64,000 nt of DNA from CAZAQV01 sp964487255 (GTDB lineage Bacteria; Myxococcota_A; Polyangia; Polyangiales; CAZAQV01), in assembly GCA_964487255.1 (NCBI GenBank), contig CAZAQV010000025.1:1-64000 (forward strand). Reading direction: 5' to 3'. Positions 26,065 through 41,644 of the stretch are shown here, piece by piece. Every line of letters begins with the position of its first letter. Position 1 is the first letter of the stretch. A program made the translations under genes and the position numbers. Under the pieces are notes generated by a model that did not search any database, had not been told where the DNA came from, and saw only the letters and a list, made by a program, of their open reading frames with translations.

Positions 26065-27429
26065 TCAGGTCACGGCGAGGTCGAGCGCCTGCCAGGCGCT
26101 CATACCGCCGATAAGGTTGTGCACGTCCTGATAACCGGCGCGTTCCAGGATGCTGACGCCCACGGCTGCGCGATGCCCAACCCCGCAGGTCACGACGAGC
26201 GACTCGTCCTTATCGATGCCCAGGCCCAAAAGCTCTTCTTCAAGGTGGCCGACATAGACATTCTTGGCGCCAGCGATGTGACCCGACGCAAACTCATCGG
26301 CCTCGCGTACGTCGAGCACGTGATACGCGTCTCTTGTTTCCGCCAGCTGCTTCGGGAAGATGACGCCCGACGATCCAAGTGGGCGACCCGAAGCGCGCCA
26401 GCTCGAAAACCCACCGCGCAGCACGCCTCGAATGTTGTCGATACCGATGCGCATCAAGTGCAGAACGGCGGCGTCGGCCTCCCTTTCGGAGCCGACGCAC
26501 AGGTAGATCTCGTCTTCTTGGGAGGCCACCCAGCCTCCGAAAATGGGCAGTCCACCGAGCCAAACCGCGTAACTGCCAGGGATGTGCGCGCCGGCGTAGG
26601 CCTCGGGTTCGCGAGCGTCGATCAGGACGGCCTTGTCGTCTCGAGCCGCCAGTTCTTGCACCGACAGAAGCGCAACGTCGCTTGAGGAACGTGTCATCGC
26701 GAGGCCGCCCTTGAGGTTGAGGTTTTCCATGCGACGAAAGTAAGGCGGTCGCGGCAAGCGTTCGCCGCCTTTTCGTTGGGCGAACTCATCCCGCGTATGT
26801 TTGAAGACTTTGTTGTAGGTTCTTTCAGCGCCAATCGTGGACAGGGGTCGCTTCGCCATGCCGCTTCCGCACACGGAGCCGGGACCATGCGCCGGCAGAA
26901 CCAAGGTGGCATCTCCAAGTTTGGCGAGCCTGTCGTGTACAGCATCGTAGATCTTGGCTGCGTTTTCTTCTGCCCGCTCCTTGTCCGGCAAATCACTTCG
27001 CCCGGTGTCGCCGAAGAACAGTGTGTCTCCCGTAAACACGCCCCAAGGTTGCTCGGGCGAGTCGCCGCTGCGAACGACGTAGCACATGCTCTCGGGTGTG
27101 TGTCCGGGCGTGTGCAATGCTTCGATTTTAAGGCTGCCCACTTCAAACGTTTCGCCATCTGCGAGCCGCATATCACCATGGCCGAAGCAGTCGTGCTGGC
27201 CGTTGACCACCGTTGCGCCCGTTCGTTGCGAGAGCTCGGCAGAGCCCATGACGAAGTCCTCGTGTCGGTGTGTCTCGATCACGAAGTCGATGCGCACGTC
27301 CATCTCGCGCGCCGCGTTGAGGTATCGGTCGACATCTCGGCACGGGTCGACCAAAGCTGCGATGCCATCATCGGCGATGAGGTACGCATAGTGGGCAATG
27401 CCTTGCGTTTCGATTCGTTTGAAGTCCAT
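26065..27429 (-). CDS. Metallo-beta-lactamase-fold hydrolase fused to two rhodanese domains
   Basis: N-terminal MBL domain (1-235). The metal motif reads 'THRHEDF' (His54, His56, Asp58) with Phe59 where many family members have His. This variant is also found in persulfide-dioxygenase/rhodanese fusions ('HxHxDY/F'). Further ligands: 'HTPGHTPESM' and 'FTGDTLFFGDTGRSDL', 'LPAHGPG'. Rhodanese 1 (about 252-350) has loop 'CVGSEREAD'; rhodanese 2 (about 362-452) has loop 'TCGVGHRAA' with a catalytic-position Cys. Probable role: persulfide/thiosulfate sulfur handling. It lies 115 bases downstream of a DsrE-like gene on the same strand. Confidence 0.85.
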   Translation of the reverse strand: MDFKRIETQGIAHYAYLIADDGIAALVDPCRDVDRYLNAAREMDVRIDFVIETHRHEDFVMGSAELSQRTGATVVNGQHDCFGHGDMRLADGETFEVGSLKIEALHTPGHTPESMCYVVRSGDSPEQPWGVFTGDTLFFGDTGRSDLPDKERAEENAAKIYDAVHDRLAKLGDATLVLPAHGPGSVCGSGMAKRPLSTIGAERTYNKVFKHTRDEFAQRKGGERLPRPPYFRRMENLNLKGGLAMTRSSSDVALLSVQELAARDDKAVLIDAREPEAYAGAHIPGSYAVWLGGLPIFGGWVASQEDEIYLCVGSEREADAAVLHLMRIGIDNIRGVLRGGFSSWRASGRPLGSSGVIFPKQLAETRDAYHVLDVREADEFASGHIAGAKNVYVGHLEEELLGLGIDKDESLVVTCGVGHRAAVGVSILERAGYQDVHNLIGGMSAWQALDLAVT

Positions 27430-27543
27430 GGTAGCTCGATCGAATGCAAGTCTGGAGCCAACAAGTCACGGAAGCACGACGAGGAACCTTGCCACCGCGC
27501 GTGGCGATTTGACTCGATCGAGGCGAGTGAGTCAGACTCAGAT

Positions 27544-28206
27544 TCAGCCGAGCCGTTCCACGTAGTAGTGATCTTGTGAAAGCGCGGTCAGCGCGGTCAG
27601 TGCGGAGAGGACGACCTCCGCAGTGGAGTCCACCTGGTCGGGTTGAATATTGCGGTGAGCCAAGGCTTGGCCGCAAACTTCGATTTCGAAGCCAGCGCGC
27701 GTGAGTTTCGCAAGGAGTTCCAGGTTAGGGTTGTCTACGCCGAAGCGCTGTCGGAACGCATCTTGGTCAAGCACCGCAAAGGCTGCGTCGCCGTGGATGA
27801 CCGCGACGAGTTCCGCGTTACGCGCGTTGACATTCGCCTCCGCAAGAAGATTGATATAGCGAGCGAGTTTCTCCAGCCCCCCGTTGACCTTGTCAGCCGA
27901 TTCTGGTTTTGTGAATACGTCGAAGGCGACGCGCATGGGTCTCGTCGGATCCGGCAGAAGTTTCGTGTTGTCGACGGGTGTAACCGAACCGTAGGTCTCG
28001 ATCCGGCTCAAAGGCGCCGCCGTGGGTGCGGGTGTTTGCGGCTTGATTCTCGGAGCTGGACGGTGCGTCGCCGCCTGCGCACGAACCGGGATGGCTTCGG
28101 GTTCGGTCGAGGCTTTGCTGTCGCAAGCCCCACAAAGTGTGGCGACGGCAAGCCAACTGAGGACTTTGGTACACAGGTTTCGAGCAGTCACGGTTGCAGC
28201 AGTCAT
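27544..28206 (-). CDS. DsrE-like lipoprotein
   Basis: ATG 28206 is chosen; the frame also opens at a TTG at 28224. Signal with lipobox LCGAC, Pro/Ala-rich linker, then a DsrE/DsrF-like domain: 'MRVAFDVFTKPESADKVNGG', 'LVAVIHGDAAFAVLDQDAF', 'NPNLELLAKLTRAGFEIEVCGQAL'. The cysteine in 'VCGQAL' is the usual sulfur-carrying position. An exported DsrE-like protein next to an MBL-rhodanese protein suggests a sulfur-relay role (inferred). Confidence 0.75.
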   Translation of the reverse strand: MTAATVTARNLCTKVLSWLAVATLCGACDSKASTEPEAIPVRAQAATHRPAPRIKPQTPAPTAAPLSRIETYGSVTPVDNTKLLPDPTRPMRVAFDVFTKPESADKVNGGLEKLARYINLLAEANVNARNAELVAVIHGDAAFAVLDQDAFRQRFGVDNPNLELLAKLTRAGFEIEVCGQALAHRNIQPDQVDSTAEVVLSALTALTALSQDHYYVERLG

Positions 28207-28295
28207 ATGTGTGGCTCTTTGCAAGAACTGTTCTCATCTGCGAACCCGTGAGCGTAGAATGCAGCCTGCGTCGTGCTGGCGTAGATTGTTCCCTG

Positions 28296-29621
28296 ATGGT
28301 GTCCGAGAGTGAAATCAACGTCCTGGCGCTGCTCCATGCGCTCGTGGCGGTGGTGGCATCGGTCCACGTGGCACTGCACCATCCCCAAGCTCGCGGTGCG
28401 GCCCTTTGGCTCTTTATCATTTGGTTGGTTCCTTGGCTCGGTCCAGTCGTTTACACCTTGGTGGGTGTCAATCGTGTCCCGCGCCGCGCACGCGGAACCC
28501 TTGAACATCAGTCCAAGCGTGACGAATGGACGCAGGGCAACACCATCGATGTCCTCGACGGTGGCGACGCCGCCTACGAAGCGATGATCAGCGCGATACA
28601 CCGCGCAAAAAAGTCGGTCCGCCTGCTGACCTACATCTTCGACAACGATCGTGCTGGGGCGCTGTTTTTGCGTGCCTTTGAGGGTGCGATGGCGCGCGGG
28701 GTTGTCGTGCACGTCCTCATCGATGCTGCAGGCGCTCGCTATTCGAACCCTTCGATGGTGCGCGCCCTACGTCGGGTCAAGGTCGATGTCGCTCGCTTCA
28801 TGCCCACTGCGACACCCTGGCGATGGCCGTATGCCAACTTGCGCAACCATCGCAAGCTCATGGTCGTCGACGACGAGCTTGCGTTTATCGGCGGCATGAA
28901 CATCCGTGAGGACTGCATGCAATCGCTGGCACCTTCCTGGCCCACCAGGGATGTCCATTTTCAAGTCCGCGGGCCCCTCGTTTCGCGCTTGGCATCATTG
29001 TTCGCGTCGGACTGGAGCTTTGCCAAAGGCGAGCAGCTCGCGGTGTCCTCGGCAATAACAGCGCGTGAGGGGGAGTCGTCCGCGCGGCTCGTATACGGCG
29101 GGCCAGACCAGCTCGATGAGCCGATTCGCTGGCTCAAGCTCGCCGCTGTGGTTCGCGCCTCGCGTCGTGTGCGCATCGTGACGCCCTACTTTGTGCCGGA
29201 CGAGGACGTCGTCGCTGCGCTTTGTGCGGCGGCGTCAGCAGGGGTTCGCATTCAGATCCTCATGCCGGAACTCAACAACCTTCGACTCGTAGCATGGGCC
29301 TCGCGGGCGTGCTGGCCACGGTTGTTGGCCCGCGGTATCGAGATCACGCTCTCGGCCCCTCCGTTCGACCATAGCAAGCTGATGGTCGTCGATGACGATT
29401 TGGCGATCATCGGTTCCTCGAATTGGGATGAGCGCAGCTTTCGCCTCAACTTTGAGGCAGACGTCGAAGTGCGCGATCGTTTGCTTGTAGAGCAGCTCGA
29501 TGAACTTATCGATGCACGATTGGTCGGGGCGCACACTTTGACGCTCGAAGAAACGGAGCGTTGGTCGCTCCTGTCGCGCATTCGCGACGGAACCGCCCGG
29601 CTCGCGTTGCCCTACCTCTAA
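28296..29621 (+). CDS. Cardiolipin synthase-like phospholipase D family protein
   Basis: Two N-terminal hydrophobic segments ('LLHALVAVVASVHVAL', 'ALWLFIIWLVPWLGPVVYTLV', residues 8-70) followed by two PLD domains with HKD motifs: 'NHRKLMVVDDELAFIGGMN' (about 184) and 'DHSKLMVVDDDLAIIGSSN' (about 357). This is the architecture of bacterial cardiolipin synthase, which condenses two phosphatidylglycerol molecules at the membrane. ATG 28296 is chosen because the upstream frame lacks a family-like sequence. Divergent from the DsrE gene. Confidence 0.88.
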   Translation: MVSESEINVLALLHALVAVVASVHVALHHPQARGAALWLFIIWLVPWLGPVVYTLVGVNRVPRRARGTLEHQSKRDEWTQGNTIDVLDGGDAAYEAMISAIHRAKKSVRLLTYIFDNDRAGALFLRAFEGAMARGVVVHVLIDAAGARYSNPSMVRALRRVKVDVARFMPTATPWRWPYANLRNHRKLMVVDDELAFIGGMNIREDCMQSLAPSWPTRDVHFQVRGPLVSRLASLFASDWSFAKGEQLAVSSAITAREGESSARLVYGGPDQLDEPIRWLKLAAVVRASRRVRIVTPYFVPDEDVVAALCAAASAGVRIQILMPELNNLRLVAWASRACWPRLLARGIEITLSAPPFDHSKLMVVDDDLAIIGSSNWDERSFRLNFEADVEVRDRLLVEQLDELIDARLVGAHTLTLEETERWSLLSRIRDGTARLALPYL

Positions 29622-29647
29622 GCGCCGGGACGAGTTTTTGACCGCGC

Positions 29648-30412
29648 CTAACCCAGATCGCGCAAGAGCATCTTCATTTCATCGATGCAAGACTCGTGCG
29701 CTTCAGTCCTTGCATATCTGCGCGTGCGCTCTAGCCACTCTTTAATACAAGTCTTGTCGATGGAAAGTTCGTAGCCCAGACTTCGGAGCGAGCTGGCCGT
29801 CGAAAGCTTCGGGAACAGTCGCCGCGTTGCGTAGATCCGTATCAGCCAGGTAATCCGCTCAGCGTCCCGGGTGATTCGACAGAACTCGATGAGCGCTGGA
29901 GCGACCGCGTTTAGTTCCGATGCTTCAAGTGCGCCGGAGGCTGCAGACTGGCCAATGCGTGAACAGAGGCCTTCTGCAATACGTTTTGCATTCTGTACGT
30001 CTCCGGCTCGGAGGCTGCGGTACAACACGGTGCAAATCAAGTTGGCGCCAGTTTGCGTTGGATTGCCGCTGACACTGCTTTCCGAGAAACTGAAGTCTTT
30101 GACGGGGTCGGGGTTTGTTTTCGAGCCAGGCGTCGGCGTCCATTCCGCGAACAGTAACTCTGTTCCTCCGATTCGAATCACATCCTTGTGTTGCAACGTC
30201 GTGGACCCCGTGACGGGGCGTCCATTGAGGAATGTGCCATTGCGGCTTCGATGATCAACGACTTCGTATTCGTCGCCCTTCGCTGTAATGGTCGCGTGTT
30301 TGCGCGAGGCGATGCCCTCGGCGAGCCGCACTTCGCAAAAGCGGTCGCGACCCACCAGAACACTCTGTCCGCGGAGTGCGAGCTGTCTATCACCGAATAT
30401 GAGCCACTTCAT
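29648..30412 (-). CDS. FHA-domain protein (paralogue of 41645-42430)
   Basis: An FHA phosphothreonine-binding domain occupies about residues 10-90: 'LVGRDRFCEVRLAEGIASRKHATI' (in part), 'VVDHRSRNGTFLNGRPV' and 'VIRIGGTELLF'. A helical C-terminal region (about 115-250) follows. The ATG 30412 start aligns with the start of the paralogue 'VKWLVCG...'; the frame continues upstream to 30610 but would overlap the kinase gene with a Ser/Thr/Arg-rich peptide. The two paralogues flank the signalling cluster on the same strand. No Ser/Thr kinase is present nearby. Confidence 0.82.
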   Translation of the reverse strand: MKWLIFGDRQLALRGQSVLVGRDRFCEVRLAEGIASRKHATITAKGDEYEVVDHRSRNGTFLNGRPVTGSTTLQHKDVIRIGGTELLFAEWTPTPGSKTNPDPVKDFSFSESSVSGNPTQTGANLICTVLYRSLRAGDVQNAKRIAEGLCSRIGQSAASGALEASELNAVAPALIEFCRITRDAERITWLIRIYATRRLFPKLSTASSLRSLGYELSIDKTCIKEWLERTRRYARTEAHESCIDEMKMLLRDLG

Positions 30413-30488
30413 CGGTCCAACCAGCGCAAGGCCTACCGCAAAAGTGGGCGCCATGCCACCGCTGCTTGCCGGACCGGGGACGATCTCG

Positions 30489-32168
30489 TTAGCGAGCGCG
30501 GTCGAGGCACGGTCGGCTGAGCGCGTCGTGGAGCTTGTCGGGCTCGACGGGCTTGGTGAGGTGGATGTCGACACCCGCCTTCTCAGAGAGCGCGCGTGCG
30601 TTCGCATCACCGTAGCCGCTCATAATGACCAAAAAAGGTGTCGCCGCGCCGAGTGACGCGCGGACCTGCTTTGCAACTTCGTAGCCGTCAATGCCGGGCA
30701 GGCCGACGTCGAGCAGCGCCACGTCGGGTTTTGTGCGTGCGATGAGTTCGACACCAGCTTCGCCATCGCCCGCGGCTTCGGCGTCGTGTCCCCAGTTGCG
30801 CAGCAGCCGAATGAGTAGCTCGCGAATGTCTTCGTCGTCTTCGACCAATGCAACACGTAAGCGCGTTTGAGAGTCGTTGGGCGCGCGCTCGTACTCGCCC
30901 GTTGGCATCTCGGAGAAGACTTCGGCGTTGTCGGCGGGCAAGCGTGGCAGTCGAATCACGAAGCGAGCGCCCTTGCCGATACCGGCGCTGTCGACTTCGA
31001 CCGAGCCGCCGTGCATTTCCGAGAGACGTTTGACGAGCGCAAGGCCAAGTCCCAGACCGCCATGCTCGTTTCCACCCTGCACGTAACGGTCGAAGATTTT
31101 CGTCAGCAGCTCCGGGTCGATGCCCTGGCCGGTGTCGGCGACGCAAACGTACGTTTGCTCGTCTTCGTGTCCCCAGTCGATCGTGATGGACCCGCCCGCC
31201 GGCGTATGTCGCGCGCTGTTGGACACCAAGTTGCCGATCACCTGAACGATGCGGGCGCTGTCGATTTCCACGTGAACCGGTTCGTCCGTTCCCTTCAGCA
31301 CGATCTCGACCTGGGCGCGATCGGCCGTGGAGCGACAGGTGTCGATCGCCTCGCGCACGACCCTTCCGAGTTCGCAGCGTTTTTTCTGGAGTTCCAGTTT
31401 GCCCCGGGAGATGCGTGAGACGTCGAGCAGGTCGTTGACCAAGCGGGTCAAGAGCCGCACCTGCCGCGACATCGAGCGATATACCGGCTCGAGCTCCTCG
31501 CTGACGCCGCCATCGGTCTCCCAGACCGCGAGGTTGCCGACCAAGGCCGCCAGTGGGTTTCGCAGCTCGTGGGCGAGCACAGCCAAAAACTCGTCCTTTC
31601 GCGCGTCGAGCGCCTCGAGTTCGTCGTTGATGCGCTTTTGCTGTGCCATCTTTTGGCGTAAGGTCCGTGACTCCCAGGCTTGGCGCTCCTTTTCGAGTTC
31701 GCGCTGGTGGGCAACCCGTTCGAGTTCGCGCAGTCGCTCGCCTTGCAAGCGGACTTCTTCGGTGCGCTGGTGAAGCTCTGCAAAGACGTTGAGTTTCGCG
31801 CGCAGGACCTGCGGCACAATCGGCTTGAACAAGTAATCCGCGGCGCCGATCTCGTAGCCTCGTTGCGCTTGACGGTCGTCCGGTCCGTATGCGGTCATGA
31901 AGATGATGGGCAAATGACGGGTGCGCGGACGATCGCGGATAAAGGTGGCTGTCTCAAACCCATCCATGCCGGGCATTTTGACGTCGAGAAGAACTGCCGC
32001 GACGTCGTGGTCCAAGAGGTACGAAAGCGCTTGTTCACCCGACGAGACATACGTGATGTTCAGGTTCATCCCCTCGACCATCACCTCAATCGCCTGATGG
32101 TTGGCCGGGTCATCGTCGACGACCAGGATCGCCGGTCCCTGTGTCGTCGTCTGTGTTGCCTGAGTCAA
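30489..32168 (-). CDS. Hybrid histidine kinase, REC-HisKA-HATPase-REC
   Basis: Order of domains: receiver 1 (about 12-130, 'ILVVDDDPANHQA', phospho-Asp in 'LLDVKMPGMDG' near 62, Lys in 'FKPI'), coiled coil (130-190), HisKA with 'LAHELRNPL' (His near 199), HATPase with 'VIGNLVSNSARHTP', 'DTGQGID' and 'GGLGLGLALVKR' (to about 410), and receiver 2 (about 440-553, 'VALVEDDEDI', 'LLDVGLPGIDGYE' near 489). No membrane segment, so it is cytosolic. TTG start at 32168. Divergent from the membrane sensor gene; both would share the 32169-32302 gap as promoter region. Confidence 0.9.
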   Translation of the reverse strand: MTQATQTTTQGPAILVVDDDPANHQAIEVMVEGMNLNITYVSSGEQALSYLLDHDVAAVLLDVKMPGMDGFETATFIRDRPRTRHLPIIFMTAYGPDDRQAQRGYEIGAADYLFKPIVPQVLRAKLNVFAELHQRTEEVRLQGERLRELERVAHQRELEKERQAWESRTLRQKMAQQKRINDELEALDARKDEFLAVLAHELRNPLAALVGNLAVWETDGGVSEELEPVYRSMSRQVRLLTRLVNDLLDVSRISRGKLELQKKRCELGRVVREAIDTCRSTADRAQVEIVLKGTDEPVHVEIDSARIVQVIGNLVSNSARHTPAGGSITIDWGHEDEQTYVCVADTGQGIDPELLTKIFDRYVQGGNEHGGLGLGLALVKRLSEMHGGSVEVDSAGIGKGARFVIRLPRLPADNAEVFSEMPTGEYERAPNDSQTRLRVALVEDDEDIRELLIRLLRNWGHDAEAAGDGEAGVELIARTKPDVALLDVGLPGIDGYEVAKQVRASLGAATPFLVIMSGYGDANARALSEKAGVDIHLTKPVEPDKLHDALSRPCLDRAR

Positions 32169-32302
32169 AAGTTACACCCGAGCGTTAAACGCTACCATGC
32201 TCCGACCACGCTTGGGATCGGTGATCGGTCACCGTTCTAGTCTGCAGCAAATTTTCAAATATGATGGAACACGCTCGGAATACAAGCTGAGCGTCAAGGC
32301 GC

Positions 32303-33676
32303 TTGACCGTTCGCTTGGGCCCGTGCGACTTTGCACCCGGCGTGGCAAAGAAAGGAATTTCGCTTTCTTGGCGAGGAAAGCTCCTGGTTTTACTCGTAGC
32401 GATTGCGGTGTTTCCCGTAGGCGCCCTTTCGTATTGGACGCTGCAAGCGCTCGATCGCTACTTTCTCACAACCACTGAGGAAAGTCTGCAGGGGCTGGCA
32501 CGCGCGAAAGCGCAGGCCATCGAGCAGTTCACGACCGACCGTGTGCGTCAGGTCGAGCGCATTGCGACGCTGGTTGTAGGCGATCTGGAGGTGATCAGCG
32601 AAGCGCCTGAAAGCCTTCCCGAGACCACAAGTGGTACCCTTCCTGACCCCGGCGAAGTGGGTCCCACGCCTCCCACCGCGGCGGACGCGGGCGTGCCCGA
32701 TGCGAGCGCGAGCTCGGACAACTCGACGACGACCGAACAGCCCAGCAACCGTCGGCCGCCCGGTGGCGAGACGAGCAACCGGGTGCGCGCTGCCCAAGAG
32801 TCGCTGCGCAGGACGCTCGGCCTCATCCAGTGGGATCAACAAGACTACGAAGAGTTTCTCATCATCGACCCAAAGGGCGACGTGCTCGTTTCCACGTTTG
32901 ACGATCACGAAGGGAAGACTGCGAAGTCGATCGAGTACTTCCAACAAGGGCTGCGCACGACGTACGTGCAACCGGTGTTCCACTCGCCGATTACCAATCG
33001 CCTGACCATGGTGATCGCCACGCCGATCAAAAACCAAAACCAACGTGTGATCGGGGTTATTGCGGCGCGCTTGAACCTCGATACATTCTTCCGCCTCATC
33101 GGAGATTTGACGGGCCTTGGAGAGACCGGTGAGACCGTGGTCGCACGCCAGGTCGAGTCGGAGCTGCTGTTTATGGCGCCCACGCGACACGACGCGAACG
33201 CCGCACTCGAACGGCGGCTCGACATCGGTGCGGAGACGGGGCGCGGCCTGCAAGAGGCGGTGCGTGGGCAGTCGGGTTCCGGTTTGATCAACGACTACCG
33301 CGGTGTCGACACCTATGCCGCGTGGCAGCACATCCCCTCGCTCGACTGGGGGCTGGTCGTCAAGATCGATGTAGCCGAGTCGCGCCAGGTCGTGGCCCAG
33401 GCGCGCGAACAGGTGCTCGTGCTGATGCTGGTCATCCTACTTATCATCTTGCTCTCTTCGGTCGCACTTTCGAAGGCGATGGTCGCTCCGCTGCGGCAGC
33501 TCAAAGAAGCGACCGACAAAATCAGTCGCGGCGACTTGGACGTGCGCCTCCAAATCAACTCGAAGGATGAGGTCGGCGAGCTGGCCGACAGCTTCGAGCG
33601 CATGGTGGCCGCCATCAAGTTCTTCAAACACCGCGACGAAGCCGCAGAAGAGCTCGAAGACGAGGAACGCGCGTGA
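32303..33676 (+). CDS. Membrane sensor with cache-like periplasmic domain ending in HAMP
   Basis: TM1 'LLVLLVAIAVFPVGALSYW' (about 27-45), a periplasmic cache-like domain to about 370 ('DYEEFLIIDPKGDVLVST', 'RLTMVIATPIKNQNQRVIGVIAARL', 'AAWQHIPSLDWGLVVKID'), TM2 'VLVLMLVILLIILLSSVAL' (about 372-390) and one HAMP ('PLRQLKEATDKISRGDLDVR', to about 445), then an acidic tail. A Pro/Ser/Thr-rich insertion (about 105-160) interrupts the sensor part. No chemoreceptor signalling hairpin, kinase or cyclase domain follows. TTG 32303 or GTG 32342 could be the start; neither has a strong RBS. Output probably goes to the adjacent HAMP-array kinase (inferred). Confidence 0.82.
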   Translation: MTVRLGPCDFAPGVAKKGISLSWRGKLLVLLVAIAVFPVGALSYWTLQALDRYFLTTTEESLQGLARAKAQAIEQFTTDRVRQVERIATLVVGDLEVISEAPESLPETTSGTLPDPGEVGPTPPTAADAGVPDASASSDNSTTTEQPSNRRPPGGETSNRVRAAQESLRRTLGLIQWDQQDYEEFLIIDPKGDVLVSTFDDHEGKTAKSIEYFQQGLRTTYVQPVFHSPITNRLTMVIATPIKNQNQRVIGVIAARLNLDTFFRLIGDLTGLGETGETVVARQVESELLFMAPTRHDANAALERRLDIGAETGRGLQEAVRGQSGSGLINDYRGVDTYAAWQHIPSLDWGLVVKIDVAESRQVVAQAREQVLVLMLVILLIILLSSVALSKAMVAPLRQLKEATDKISRGDLDVRLQINSKDEVGELADSFERMVAAIKFFKHRDEAAEELEDEERA

Positions 33677-33699
33677 GTCAACTCCAAGCAGGGTAAGTC

Positions 33700-33951
33700 G
33701 TGGCCGAGTCGACCAAGCTTTACAAAGAGATCCTTGAGATCGCCAAGACGTACATGGGTATCGCGGCCCAAGAATACATCGAGCGACGCTGCCGGATTGC
33801 GTCGCGTGGGGCCAACCCCGAAGAGTTTTCCGCGGACAAGTTGGACCGCCTGGTCGCGGGCATCGAGATGACCGCCAAGGTCTACATGAAGCCCGAGAAG
33901 GCCGCCGCGTTTGCCGAAGAAATCGGCAACCTCAAAAACCAACATAGCTAG
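33700..33951 (+). CDS. Small conserved-looking helical protein between sensor and HAMP-array kinase
   Basis: 83 residues, GTG start 23 bases after the sensor stop. Predicted all-helical: 'LYKEILEIAKTYMGIAAQEYIERRC' (in part) and 'EMTAKVYMKPEKAAAFAEEIG'. No named domain recognised. Tight spacing (27 bases to the next gene) places it in the signalling operon, possibly as an adaptor. Confidence 0.6.
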   Translation: MAESTKLYKEILEIAKTYMGIAAQEYIERRCRIASRGANPEEFSADKLDRLVAGIEMTAKVYMKPEKAAAFAEEIGNLKNQHS

Positions 33952-33978
33952 GCAAAGCGCCTGGTGATGGAGACGTAG

Positions 33979-40239
<6,261 letters not shown>

Positions 40240-40268
40240 AATAGCAAGGCGATGAGGCTGCGAAGTCG

Positions 40269-41084
40269 ATGAGTCTGGATCAAATCGAGCGCGACATGTT
40301 GCTCGAGGCTGTGTACCGACGCTGGGGCTACGACTTTCGCGGGTACGCGGAGGGCTCGCTCGGTCGGCGCATCCGGATCGCGATGGAGCGCGAGGGGGTT
40401 CGGACCATCTCTGCGTTCCAGGAGCGCGTGCTCCACGATGCCGCTTGCATGGAGCGCTTCGTGGCCACGCTTTCCATTCACGTGACGTCGATGTTTCGCG
40501 ACCCCGCCTTCTTTGCAGCGTTGCGCGAGACGGTCGTGCCCGTGCTGCGCACGTATCCCTTTGTGCGCGTGTGGGTTGCAGGGTGTGCCTCCGGCGAAGA
40601 GGTCTACTCGACGGCCATCGTGCTTGAGGAGGCGGGCATCTACGACCGCTGTCGCATTTACGCGACCGACCTTTCCGACACGATCGTCGAGCGTGCAAAA
40701 AGCGGAATCTTTTCCCTGGCGTCGATGAGAACCTATACGCTCAACTACCAGGCCGCGGGCGGATGCGGCGATTTTTCCTCTTACTATACCGCGCGTTACG
40801 AGAGCGCCATCTTCAAGCAGTCGCTCAAGCGCAATATCGTGTTTGCCACGCACAACCTTGTGTCGGACACTAGTTTTAATGAGTTCAATCTCATTTTGTG
40901 CCGCAACGTGATGATCTACTTCGCCCGACCGCTGCAAGAACGAGTGTTTGCGCTTTTGCACAAGAGCCTTGCGCGCTTTGGTGTGCTCGGCCTGGGCAAA
41001 AAAGAGTCGCTCCACTACTCGGGTATCGAAGACGATTACGAAGAGCTGTCGGAGGAGCTCAAGCTCTATAGGCGGGTGCGATGA
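40269..41084 (+). CDS. cheR: CheR-type chemotaxis methyltransferase
   Basis: Glutamate O-methyltransferase domain. N-terminal helices 'GYDFRGYAEGSLGRRIRIAM', then 'HVTSMFRDPAFFAALRE' (typical CheR start of catalytic part), the SAM-binding 'VWVAGCASGEEVYSTAI' and the C-terminal 'FNLILCRNVMIYF'. Complete at 271 residues. The next gene overlaps its stop by 4 bases. The methylation target is not obvious because the cluster has no methyl-accepting chemotaxis protein domain. Confidence 0.92.
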   Translation: MSLDQIERDMLLEAVYRRWGYDFRGYAEGSLGRRIRIAMEREGVRTISAFQERVLHDAACMERFVATLSIHVTSMFRDPAFFAALRETVVPVLRTYPFVRVWVAGCASGEEVYSTAIVLEEAGIYDRCRIYATDLSDTIVERAKSGIFSLASMRTYTLNYQAAGGCGDFSSYYTARYESAIFKQSLKRNIVFATHNLVSDTSFNEFNLILCRNVMIYFARPLQERVFALLHKSLARFGVLGLGKKESLHYSGIEDDYEELSEELKLYRRVR

Positions 41085-41638
41085 GGCCCAAGCTCATCGT
41101 GATCGGCGCTTCGCTCGGTGGGCTCGACATCTTCAAAGAGCTCTTGCCTGGGCTGCCCGCAACCTTCCGCACGCCGATCGCGATCGCCCAGCACCGCGTC
41201 GCCGACTCCGACAGCAAGTTGCGCCACGTTCTGCAGCGTTACGCTTCGCTTCCCATCGTGGAGCCCGAAGATAAGACGCCGATTGCCGAGGGAGCCATCT
41301 ACTTGGCGCCGCCTGACTATCACCTGTTGGTGGACGCTGAGCACTTTCACCTCTCGACCGAGGCCCCCCTTCGTTACGCGCGACCCAGCATCGACATCCT
41401 ATTCGAAACGGCTGCAGACTACTTCGCGAAAGACCTGGTCGCGCTGGTGCTCACGGGCGCCAGCGATGACGGCGCACGCGGCGCCAAGATCATCGCGTCG
41501 CGGGGAGGGCGGGTGCTGGTCCAAGACCCCGCGTCCGCGCACAGCCCGGTCATGCCGAGCGCGACTCTCGCCGCGGTCCCGCGCGCCGAGGCCATGTCGG
41601 TCGCCGAACTCAGCACTACATTGGTTGCCCTCGGCTAG
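41081..41638 (+). CDS. cheB: CheB-type methylesterase (catalytic domain only)
   Basis: 185 residues, equal to the CheB catalytic domain without a receiver. Ser nucleophile in 'VIGASLGGLDI' (about 8), His in 'IAQHRVADS' (about 41), Asp in 'LTGASDDGARGAK' (about 132). The start overlaps cheR by 4 bases (ATGA). Without a receiver it would be regulated otherwise, for example by the receivers of the upstream hybrid kinase (inferred). Confidence 0.92.
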   Translation: MRPKLIVIGASLGGLDIFKELLPGLPATFRTPIAIAQHRVADSDSKLRHVLQRYASLPIVEPEDKTPIAEGAIYLAPPDYHLLVDAEHFHLSTEAPLRYARPSIDILFETAADYFAKDLVALVLTGASDDGARGAKIIASRGGRVLVQDPASAHSPVMPSATLAAVPRAEAMSVAELSTTLVALG

Positions 41639-41644
41639 AGTGGT

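Noticed and set aside
28194..28295. Upstream start of the cardiolipin synthase frame
   Set aside because: Cys-rich, non-family peptide; ATG 28296 directly precedes the membrane segment.
30413..30610. N-terminal extension of the first FHA protein
   Set aside because: Ser/Thr/Arg-rich low-complexity peptide overlapping the kinase gene; the paralogue starts at the equivalent of 30412.
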